Shown one piece after another: positions 17,894 to 25,081 of a DNA stretch of 64,000 nt; within the stretch, counting starts at the first letter, position 1, and each line of letters opens with the position of its first letter. The notes under the pieces were generated by a model that saw only the letters and a list, made by a program, of their open reading frames with translations, had not been told where the DNA came from and did no database searches. Both the position numbers and the translations under genes were made by a program. The stretch is taken from NCBI GenBank assembly GCA_963815355.1, contig CAWFGJ010000013.1, forward strand, positions 310,001 to 374,000, read 5' to 3'. The stretch comes from JAPUEK01 sp963815355 (lineage in GTDB: Bacteria; Pseudomonadota; Alphaproteobacteria; Rhodobacterales; Rhodobacteraceae).

Positions 17894-18430
17894 TCAATGC
17901 TTGTCTGTCTTGGCGGAAAGCCAGTCCATCAACGCCAAAAGCACGCCGGAACTGACAAAGGTCAGATGGATCACGACCATCCACTTCAACGTCGCAACAT
18001 CCGGCGCATACTCTGCCCCGCCCTTGCCCAACGCCATGAAAACCTTCAGCAAATGGATACCCGAGATCGCCACGATCGACGCGATCAGCTTCATCTTCAG
18101 GCCCGAGAAATCCACCTTCCCCATCCAGGACGGCCTGTCCGCCCCCTCGCCGATATCCAGCTTGGACACGAAATTCTCATAGCCCGAAAACAGCACGATC
18201 AGCAAAAGATTTGCCGCCAGCGACAGGTCGATCAGCGTCAGCACCGCCAGAATGCCCTGATCCGCGCTCATGCTCAGCATCTGCGGCGCGTAATAGGCCA
18301 ACTCGCGCAAAAAGATCACCGACAACATCGCAAGGCTGATCACCAGCCCCAGATACATCGGCGCCATCAACCAGCGCGAGGCAAACAACCCCTGCTCAAA
18401 CTTGGTCTCAATCGTCGGCTTGTCAGACAT
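17894..18430 (-). CDS. UPF0114 (YqhA-like) membrane protein
   Basis: 178 residues from the ATG at 18430, which follows GCAGGAGTGCGCG. About four membrane segments: near 22-45, a second near 60-80, a third in the region after SGLKMKLIASIVAISGIHLL, and a fourth near WMVVIHLTFVSSGVLLALMD. The pattern FASRWLMAPMYLGLVISL is typical of UPF0114/TIGR00645. Function unknown. It is the first gene before hss with only 7 bases between, so they are probably co-transcribed. Confidence 0.85.
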   Translation of the reverse strand: MSDKPTIETKFEQGLFASRWLMAPMYLGLVISLAMLSVIFLRELAYYAPQMLSMSADQGILAVLTLIDLSLAANLLLIVLFSGYENFVSKLDIGEGADRPSWMGKVDFSGLKMKLIASIVAISGIHLLKVFMALGKGGAEYAPDVATLKWMVVIHLTFVSSGVLLALMDWLSAKTDKH

Positions 18431-18449
18431 CGCGCACTCCTGCAGCAAA

Positions 18450-18476
18450 TGAAAAGGCCCGCCTGAAAGGCGGGCC
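18450..18476 (-). terminator. Rho-independent terminator of rpsD
   Basis: Read on the minus strand: GGCCCGCC, loop TTTCA, GGCGGGCC, then TTTTCATTTG. A perfect 8-bp GC stem with a T-run, 38 bases after the rpsD stop. It separates rpsD from the UPF0114-hss operon. Confidence 0.85.
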
Positions 18477-18513
18477 CCAACTCGGTGAACTGTGGCCCGC
18501 GTGCGGGAAACGA

Positions 18514-19134
18514 TCAGTTCTTGGCGTAGTATTCGACGACCAGGTTCGGTTCCATCTGAACGGGATAGGGCACATCGCCCAGACCCGGGGTGCGCACGAA
18601 CTTCACGGTCAGCTTCGAGTTGTCCACTTCCAGATAGTCCGGAACTTCGCGCTCGGTCAGCTGGATCGCTTCAAGGATCAGCGCCATCTGCTTGGACTTC
18701 TGACGCACCTCAACAACATCGCCTTCCGAAACGCGGTAAGACGCGATGTTGACCGGCTTGCCGTTGACCAGAACGTGGCCGTGGTTGACAAACTGACGTG
18801 CAGCGAAAATCGTCGGAACCAGCTTGGCGCGGTAGACAACCGCATCCAGACGGCGCTCCAACAGACCCACCAGCATCTCGCCGGTGTCGCCCTTGACGCG
18901 TTCTGCTTCGGTATAGATCTTGCGGAATTGCTTTTCGGTCAGGTCGCCGTAGTAACCCTTCAACTTCTGCTTCGCGCGCAGCTGCGTGCCAAAGTCGGAA
19001 AGCTTGTTCTTGCGGCGCTGGCCGTGCTGGCCGGGGCCGTACTCGCGCTTGTTCACCGGGGACTTCGGACGACCCCAGATGTTCTCGCCCATACGGCGGT
19101 CAATTTTGTACTTGGCAGACGTGCGTTTGGTCAC
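18514..19134 (-). CDS. rpsD: 30S ribosomal protein S4
   Basis: Primary 16S rRNA-binding protein that nucleates assembly of the small subunit. 206 residues, the normal alphaproteobacterial length. It begins TKRTSAKYKIDRRMGENIWG after a GTG start with AAGGAGATCAGCC. S4 RNA-binding domain about 94-155 (LERRLDAVVYRAKLVPT, ARQFVNHGHVLVNGKPVN). Single-gene unit with its own promoter (19257-19284), a terminator-like hairpin in the leader, and a strong terminator. S4 regulates its own operon in other bacteria; whether it does so here is not shown. Confidence 0.98.
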   Translation of the reverse strand: MTKRTSAKYKIDRRMGENIWGRPKSPVNKREYGPGQHGQRRKNKLSDFGTQLRAKQKLKGYYGDLTEKQFRKIYTEAERVKGDTGEMLVGLLERRLDAVVYRAKLVPTIFAARQFVNHGHVLVNGKPVNIASYRVSEGDVVEVRQKSKQMALILEAIQLTEREVPDYLEVDNSKLTVKFVRTPGLGDVPYPVQMEPNLVVEYYAKN

Positions 19135-19222
19135 GGCTGATCTCCTTCGTTAAACGTGAAGGGCGTTGTCCTTTGCCTTTCGGCCGACAGGGTCCTTCTT
19201 GCGAAGTCCACCAACACCAATG

Positions 19223-19247
19223 AAAAAGCCCCGGACAGTGCTCCGGG
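19223..19247 (-). terminator. terminator-like hairpin at the start of the rpsD leader
   Basis: On the minus strand: CCCGGA, loop GCACTG, TCCGGG, then GCTTTTTCATTGG. It has the form of an intrinsic terminator but lies just 10 bases after the -10 box, about 88 bases before the rpsD start. It could be an attenuator, a short RNA end, or the end of an upstream transcript. No upstream gene is closer than the Hint gene stop at 19432. Confidence 0.6.
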
Positions 19248-19256
19248 ACTGGCGGG

Positions 19257-19284
19257 CTTATACAACCCCTCCCTGCCGTGTCAA
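19257..19284 (-). promoter_or_regulatory. sigma-70-type promoter for rpsD
   Basis: On the minus strand TTGACA (19284-19279), 16-base spacer, TATAAG (19262-19257). The -35 is a perfect consensus match and the -10 matches at five of six. It lies in the right place and direction for rpsD, whose start is 123 bases downstream of the -10. Confidence 0.8.
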
Positions 19285-19326
19285 CAGCCGAACGCCCCCC
19301 AAACACACCAAACCCCGCGCGCCCCC

Positions 19327-19394
19327 TCATCTCGGGTCAAATACTCTCGGGGGGTGAATGCCCGCAGGGCAGAGGGGGGCAGACAGCCCCCCTT
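19327..19394 (-). repeat. hairpin plus GAGTATTT intergenic element, copy 1
   Basis: Read on the minus strand downstream of the Hint gene: a GC hairpin (GGGGGGC, loop TGTCT, GCCCCCC; 19392-19374), a small GCCC/GGGC stem, then CCCCGAGAGTATTTGACC and GAGATGAG. The core GAGTATTTG-NN-CC-N-AGATGA recurs at 47354-47390, also about 70 bases after a stop codon and in the gene's direction. I recall similar intergenic repeats in Rhodobacteraceae but cannot cite a name. Confidence 0.6.
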
Positions 19395-19431
19395 CCTTGG
19401 CTGGCCCAGAGGGCTGACCCAGATAACCGGC

Positions 19432-20505
19432 TCAGGCCACCATCTCATGCCGCAAAATCGCCGCCTCCGAGGCCGAGATATTGCGCCGCGCATAGTCCCC
19501 GTAGCTGTGCGGGTTCTCGGCAATGCCGGGCAGCAACCCCAGCAAAACCTCGCGCTGGGCCGGCTCCACCATATCCAGCGAGGTGTTCGACGGATGAAAG
19601 CTCTCCGTCTCCATCCCGTTGGCCCAGACGATGTTGTGCCGCTCCAGCAGGATATGCACATAGGTCACTTCGCGCATCGCGTGGTCCACCAGAATGGTCT
19701 GATCATTGACCAGATGATCCGCAGACACCAACACTTCCGGCGCGTTGAACAGGGCCTGCGCCGCTGCCCCCCTGACCAACATCCGGTGCTGCGGCGAGAC
19801 CAGCAAATCCTCATCCGGCCGCCCGATTCCCAGCGCGCCGGCCCGAAACCGGATCGGGCGCAGATGCGGCATCGCGTAAAGCCGCGCGCCCGTCATGCGC
19901 CGATGGCCGCGCCACAGCACCTCTTGCGCGCCGTTGTCGCGGGTCAATATCTGATCGCCCGGCTTGATATCCCGGATCGCGCGTGACCCATGCGGCGTGG
20001 CAAGCCGGGTGTCGGGCGTGAAACAGATCACCCCGCCCGAGGCCTTGGCCCCCGCTGCCACCTGCCGGTTCAGATCAATCGCGGTCCGAACCACCCACAA
20101 ATCCTGATCGCAAGGCGGCAGATCTCCCACCACCATCAGCAACCGTGCCCCCGTATCGGGCACCGGAATGATGGTCACGGTAAAGCTGTGGTGCCCGTCG
20201 GTCACGATGAACCCCTGATCGGGAACCTCGATGACCGCATCGGGAACAAAATCCTCGGTGCCGTCGTTGCCGACCGCCACCCCGACCAAGCGGCGCACCA
20301 TAAGCGCCGCACGTTTGCGAATATCCGCCGCTCCTTCAGCCCCCTCCAAAAGCAGAACCCCTTGAGGTCCGTCCACGCGGACGGGAACCCCGGTCCAGCG
20401 CCACGTGGCGCCAACCGACAAAACGTCCAAGGGTGCGGCCTTGAGGCCGTCTACTTCTGTTTGAGACCAGGATATGACGAACGTGCCCGGAGAGCCCGTT
20501 TTCAT
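19432..20505 (-). CDS. Hint-domain (hedgehog/intein-like) protein
   Basis: 357 residues from the ATG at 20505, giving MKTGSPGTFVISWSQTEVDG; an open frame extends 19 codons further upstream without similarity. Residues 1-155 form an N-terminal region of unknown fold, followed by a Hint domain from Cys161 (VICFTPDTRLATPHGSRAIRD) with KPGDQILTRD, LLVSPQHRMLV and ETESFHPSN. Hint domains can self-cleave before the first Cys; here cleavage would release the N-terminal part. No secretion signal or calcium-binding repeats are visible. Monocistronic. Function unknown. Confidence 0.8.
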   Translation of the reverse strand: MKTGSPGTFVISWSQTEVDGLKAAPLDVLSVGATWRWTGVPVRVDGPQGVLLLEGAEGAADIRKRAALMVRRLVGVAVGNDGTEDFVPDAVIEVPDQGFIVTDGHHSFTVTIIPVPDTGARLLMVVGDLPPCDQDLWVVRTAIDLNRQVAAGAKASGGVICFTPDTRLATPHGSRAIRDIKPGDQILTRDNGAQEVLWRGHRRMTGARLYAMPHLRPIRFRAGALGIGRPDEDLLVSPQHRMLVRGAAAQALFNAPEVLVSADHLVNDQTILVDHAMREVTYVHILLERHNIVWANGMETESFHPSNTSLDMVEPAQREVLLGLLPGIAENPHSYGDYARRNISASEAAILRHEMVA

Positions 20506-20606
20506 GCCTGTTTGCCTGCTCGTATTTTTTTCTTGTGGATAAACGTTAACAAGAAGTTTCAACGATAGCTATGGCAGAACAGCAACAGTGTAATGTTTCT
20601 TGATGC

Positions 20607-21515
20607 TTAGAAGCGGTAGTTAAAGTTGAGAGCGCCCACAGTTTGGCCTAAATCCTGCTCGTCGAACTCCGGCGTCAGGTAGCTTACGCCGTAAAAGACC
20701 GAGGCCCGCTCCCCCTGCCACTGCACCCCGGCGCGCAGGCGGCCGCGGGTCTCGCTCATCGTCGCGGCCCCACCGGCGGGCAAAAGGGCGGAATCAAAAA
20801 CCTGTGCAATATCAGCGCCCATCGTGACGCTGAAGCCCTTGGTCCGGTCGCCCTCAACCGCGCGGTAGCGCTGGCCGGTAACCGGATCGCGCAGCATCAG
20901 ATCGCCCGGACCATAGCCGCCAAAGCTTAGATCGCCGCCCACCCGGAGCAGCGTTTCCACCCCGGCGCGCAGCTCCACAAAGGGACGCGCCGTCCCGTTT
21001 TGGCCCAGCGCGAACGACCGTCCCATCTCGGCCACCAGCGTCGGATACAAACCGTTGCCGATCTGGTCATCCAGCACCAACGGCTCTGGCAGGCCAAGCT
21101 GATCGTGAATCCAGCGCTGGAACGACCCGACCCCGGTCTGTGGCCCGGTTGCGACCAGATCGCCGCCAAGGCTCACTTCATTGCCCTGCCACTGGTAATG
21201 CGTGTGCAACCCAAGGCTCAGCATCCCGGCATAGCGGCGGTCGTCCGGATCGGGCGATACCAGATCGGCCGGCGCCACGGTCTCGCCGCGAAAGCGCAGT
21301 TCCAAAATCTCACCCGGCCGCGTCGGCAAGGTGCCATCCCACGAATAACCCCGCACGCGGCTGATCGAATAGGCCCCGGTGTGCCAGCGATCATGCCCGT
21401 CACCCGTGGCGTCATTGGAGAAAAACCGGCCATAGCCCAAGGTCACCCGGTCTTCCGCCTGCGCAGATGCCGTCGCTGAAACCAAAACCAATGCCGCGAG
21501 GAGAGCCTTGACCAT
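20607..21515 (-). CDS. LpxR-like (DUF2219) lipid A deacylase family outer-membrane protein
   Basis: About 302 residues. I prefer ATG 21515 because AAGGA sits nine bases upstream; ATG 21524 is also in frame but would be too close. Signal peptide (MVKALLAALVLVSATASAQA), then a beta-barrel-like sequence ending in Phe (NFNYRF), as outer-membrane proteins do. SNDATGDGHDRWHTGAYSIS near the N-terminus and VATGPQTGVG followed by WIHDQLGLPEP resemble the active-site segments of LpxR, which removes the 3'-acyloxyacyl group from lipid A. Activity is inferred from family only. Confidence 0.75.
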   Translation of the reverse strand: MVKALLAALVLVSATASAQAEDRVTLGYGRFFSNDATGDGHDRWHTGAYSISRVRGYSWDGTLPTRPGEILELRFRGETVAPADLVSPDPDDRRYAGMLSLGLHTHYQWQGNEVSLGGDLVATGPQTGVGSFQRWIHDQLGLPEPLVLDDQIGNGLYPTLVAEMGRSFALGQNGTARPFVELRAGVETLLRVGGDLSFGGYGPGDLMLRDPVTGQRYRAVEGDRTKGFSVTMGADIAQVFDSALLPAGGAATMSETRGRLRAGVQWQGERASVFYGVSYLTPEFDEQDLGQTVGALNFNYRF

Positions 21516-21751
21516 TCCGAACATTCCTTATCAAGGCCCCCAGCCTTTTTCCGCATCCTAAACAGGATGAAGTTAACAGGCCAGCAAGCTGAAAACTTTT
21601 ACCCAATCCAGACTGCGACCTGTGGCAATCTCGCACTGCACATAGGCTTTGCTGTGGCCAAACTTCGGTATTTTCGAACCCATTGCGCAAACCGATGCTT
21701 GGCACAGCGCCCCATCTGCGGAAAGATCGCCCCGATTGGGGAGTCCATCTG

Positions 21752-22861
21752 ATGCCAACCGCCTTTTACCATGACGAACGCTGCCTGTGGCACAGCACGG
21801 GTGAGCAGGTCTTGTTCCTGCCCGTGCGCGGCCCCCTGCAACCGCCCTCTGGCGCGGGCCATGCCGAAAGCCCGGAAACCAAACGGCGGCTGAAAAACCT
21901 GCTGGAGGTTTGCGGCCTGTGGAAGCAACTCGACATCCGCGATGCCCCGCCCGCGACCGAGACCGACCTGCGCCGCATCCACACCGACCGCTATCTGACG
22001 CAGTTCAAGGCGCTGTCGGACGCAGGCGGCGGCGATGCGGGCTACGATTCCCCGTTTGGCCACGGCAGCTATGAAATCGCCCGGCTTTCGGCAGGGCTGG
22101 CCAAACGCGCGCTGCACGACGTCATGACCCGCGCGATCGACAACGCCTATGTGCTGTCCCGCCCGCCCGGTCACCATTGCCTGCCGGACAGCTCGCTTGG
22201 GTTTTGCCTGCTGGCCAATATCCCCATCGCGATAGAGGCCGCACGCGCCGAACTTGGCCCGATGCGGGTGGCCGTGGTGGATTGGGACGTGCATCACGGC
22301 AACGGCACGCAAGCAATCTATGAAGACCGCGCCGATACGCTGACCATCTCACTGCATCAGGAAAATTGCTTTCCCCCCGGTCAGGGTGCGGCGGGCGAAC
22401 GCGGGCGCGGGGCGGGGCTTGGCGCTAACCTGAACATCCCGCTGCTGCCGGGTGCGGGGCACCAAAGCTATCTGGATGCCTTTGACCTGCTGGTCGCCCC
22501 CGCCCTGCGTGCCTTTGCGCCCGATTTGATCGTTGTCGCCTCGGGGCTTGATGCAAACGGCGTCGACCCGCTGGCGAGGATGCTGGCCCATTCCGATACG
22601 TTCCGGGAAATGGCCCTGCGGATCAAAGCCCTGGCCGCCGATCTGTGCGGCGGGCGTCTGCTGGCCTGCCATGAGGGCGGCTATTCCGAGGCCGTGGTGC
22701 CTTTTTGCGGCCTTGCCGTGGTCGAGTCGTTTTCCGGACTTGCAAGCGGGGTGATCGACCCGTTCCTGCAAATCCTGACCGATCAACAACCGCCCGCCGA
22801 CATGATTGCCTTTCAGCGCGCCCGGCTGGCGCGTCAGGCGCAAGACCACTTCGCCCGCTAA
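21752..22861 (+). CDS. class II histone deacetylase-like hydrolase
   Basis: Zinc-dependent deacetylase of the arginase/deacetylase fold; bacterial members act on acetylated polyamines, small amides or proteins. 369 residues from the ATG at 21752, which follows GGGGAG. RPPGHH gives the catalytic pair His141/His142; VDWDVHHGNGT holds zinc ligands Asp179 and His181, and ASGLDANG a third Asp. The longer upstream frame (from 21683) lacks similarity. Convergent with selD; their stop codons overlap in CTAA. Polyamine deacetylation would suit the nearby homospermidine synthase, but that is speculation. Confidence 0.88.
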   Translation: MPTAFYHDERCLWHSTGEQVLFLPVRGPLQPPSGAGHAESPETKRRLKNLLEVCGLWKQLDIRDAPPATETDLRRIHTDRYLTQFKALSDAGGGDAGYDSPFGHGSYEIARLSAGLAKRALHDVMTRAIDNAYVLSRPPGHHCLPDSSLGFCLLANIPIAIEAARAELGPMRVAVVDWDVHHGNGTQAIYEDRADTLTISLHQENCFPPGQGAAGERGRGAGLGANLNIPLLPGAGHQSYLDAFDLLVAPALRAFAPDLIVVASGLDANGVDPLARMLAHSDTFREMALRIKALAADLCGGRLLACHEGGYSEAVVPFCGLAVVESFSGLASGVIDPFLQILTDQQPPADMIAFQRARLARQAQDHFAR

Positions 22862-25050
22862 ACCAGCCGCAGCCCCGGCGCGCCGACCGACAACGTGCCG
22901 ATGATCGCGGCGGTCTCTCCGGCGGTCTGTAGCGCGTCCAGCAATGCCGCCGCCTCGGCCTGCGGCACGGCGGCCAACAGCCCGCCACAGGTCTGCGGGT
23001 CATACAGCAGTGCCGCGCGCGGATCGTCCAATGCGCCGCTGATCCGCGCCAGAACCGCCGCACGATTGGCGGGCCACAGGCTGGACCCCTGCCCCTCTGC
23101 GGCCAAAGCCTCCGCCCCCGGCAACAGCGGCACCGACCCCAGCGGCACCGTCGCCGCAAGGCCGGACGCCTCCAGCATTTCCAGCAGATGCCCGGCAAGC
23201 CCGAACCCGGTCACATCCGTCATCGCATGGGCCGCCCCGGCCAAGATCCGCGCCGCCGGGCCAAGGCTGCGGGCCATGCTGGCATAGGCTGCCCCCACGC
23301 TTTCGCCCAAAACGAGCCCCGGCACCCGCGCCTGCGCCATCTCGGCGGCAAGGATCACACCAGTCCCCAACGGCTTGGTCAGGATCAAGACGTCGCCCGC
23401 CTGCGCGCCCCCTTTGGCGACCGCGCGCGCGCCCAAGCCGGTGACGGTAAAGCCAATGGTCAACTCGGCCCCGACAGAGCTGTGACCGCCCACAACATCC
23501 GCGCCCTCAGCCCCAAAGACCAAGGCCGCCTCGGCCATGATCTCGGCCAGCATCTCGGCCCCTTTGGCCGCCGAAAGCCGAGGCAAGATCACCTGCGCCA
23601 AAGCCACCTGCGGGGCTGCCCCCATCGCAAATACATCGCCCAAGGCGTGATTGGCCGCAAACCGCGCCATCAGCCGCGCATCCTGGGTAAAGCTGCGTAA
23701 ATGGTCGGTGGTCAGCACTTGCACGCCATCGCTGGTGCGCAAGACCGCCGCATCGTCACCGCGCCCCGACAGCACATCAGCCCGGCGCGGCGCGGGCAGG
23801 CCCGCCAAAGCCCCCGCGAGCCCCTCTGGCCCCAGCTTGGCCCCGCAGCCGCCACATAACGGCTTATCGCCGATGGCCTCGGCCAAACCCGGCACCGCCT
23901 GCGCCGGCAACCTGGGCAGGGCCATTGCCGGATACTGCTCAAACTTGGCCATGAACTTGCGGTCGATCCGGTCTTTCAGCCGCCACAGCCACGCGCCCTC
24001 GGCCCGCAGCCCGAACTTGTCGGCCACCGCCGCCCTGCCCCCGGTTGAGATCAGCTTCAGGTATTCACCCTGCGGCTGGTATTGCCGCATGGCCCCTCCG
24101 GCCAAGGCCGCGCGCAGGTTGTGGAACAACATCGGCGCCTCACGCACCGCAAACACCCCGGCCTTGGGGCGGGGCGCATGGGTCAGATGGGCGCAATCGC
24201 CCACCGCAAAAATCGCCGGATCCGAACTTTGCAGCGTTGGCCCGACGGCCACGAACCCCTGTTCCAGCGCGAGCCCCGTCTCGGCCAGCCAACCCTGCGC
24301 CCGCGCCCCTGCCACCGACAGCGTGAAATCAGACGCCAGAACCGCGCCATTGGACAGGGTGACACTGTCCGCGCCAATCGCCACCGCCTCGGCCCCAGTG
24401 ACAAAGCGCACGCCCGCCTCTGCCGCGCAGGCCATCAGCGCCGCCCGCGCGCCCGCCCCGATCCGGGCCAAAGGCTGGCTGCGGTCCACGATCGACACGG
24501 TCGTCTGGCGCCCCCCGGCCCGCAACCGCGCGGCCTGTGCAAGCGCCAACTCCACCCCGCCAACGCCGCCGCCCAAAACCACCAACTGCGGCCGCTCTGG
24601 TGCGCGGGCGACAAAGCGCTCCCACGCCTCGGCGTATGAGCCCAAGGGCTTGGCCGCCGCCGCATGGGCCGCAAAGCCCGGCACCTCGGGCAGGTCCGAG
24701 ACGATGCCGATATCAAGGCTCATCACATCATAGGAAAGCGGCGGCCGCCCGGCCAAAAGCACCTGCCGCGCCGCCCTGTCGATCCCCACCACCCGGTCAA
24801 GGATCAGCCGCGCCCCCGCGAAACGCGCCAGCCGCACAAGGTCAATCAGGATCTCGTCGCGCTGGTAGTGCCCGGCGATCAGGCCGGGCAACATCCCGGT
24901 ATAGGGGGCGGCGGGTCCGGGGTTGATCACCGTCACGCGCACGCCCGGCAGCGGCTTCATCGCCCACATCCGCAACAGCAACGCATGGGCATGACCCCCG
25001 CCCGCCAGCACCAGATCGCTGACCACCGGATACTCTTGCCCCGCGCGCAT
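22858..25050 (-). CDS. selD: selenide, water dikinase SelD fused to an N-terminal NADH-dehydrogenase-like domain
   Basis: Makes selenophosphate from selenide and ATP. About 730 residues in two parts: a pyridine-nucleotide-disulfide-oxidoreductase-like domain (1-375: LVLAGGGHAHALLLR, VVLGGGVGGVELALA, FAVGDCAHLTHAP) and SelD (about 390-730). The SelD active site reads GGCGAK, with Cys402 and Lys405 matching Cys17 and Lys20 of E. coli SelD. Later motifs include GRGDDAAVL, VGGHSS and TDVTGFGLAGH. The fused domain may deliver reduced selenium. ATG 25050 was chosen because the ATG at 25104 would overlap nrdJ. No selA/selB or selenoprotein is in the window. Confidence 0.92.
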   Translation of the reverse strand: MRAGQEYPVVSDLVLAGGGHAHALLLRMWAMKPLPGVRVTVINPGPAAPYTGMLPGLIAGHYQRDEILIDLVRLARFAGARLILDRVVGIDRAARQVLLAGRPPLSYDVMSLDIGIVSDLPEVPGFAAHAAAAKPLGSYAEAWERFVARAPERPQLVVLGGGVGGVELALAQAARLRAGGRQTTVSIVDRSQPLARIGAGARAALMACAAEAGVRFVTGAEAVAIGADSVTLSNGAVLASDFTLSVAGARAQGWLAETGLALEQGFVAVGPTLQSSDPAIFAVGDCAHLTHAPRPKAGVFAVREAPMLFHNLRAALAGGAMRQYQPQGEYLKLISTGGRAAVADKFGLRAEGAWLWRLKDRIDRKFMAKFEQYPAMALPRLPAQAVPGLAEAIGDKPLCGGCGAKLGPEGLAGALAGLPAPRRADVLSGRGDDAAVLRTSDGVQVLTTDHLRSFTQDARLMARFAANHALGDVFAMGAAPQVALAQVILPRLSAAKGAEMLAEIMAEAALVFGAEGADVVGGHSSVGAELTIGFTVTGLGARAVAKGGAQAGDVLILTKPLGTGVILAAEMAQARVPGLVLGESVGAAYASMARSLGPAARILAGAAHAMTDVTGFGLAGHLLEMLEASGLAATVPLGSVPLLPGAEALAAEGQGSSLWPANRAAVLARISGALDDPRAALLYDPQTCGGLLAAVPQAEAAALLDALQTAGETAAIIGTLSVGAPGLRLV

Positions 25051-25081
25051 CCTGCCTAAACCCCTGACAAATGCACCGCGC

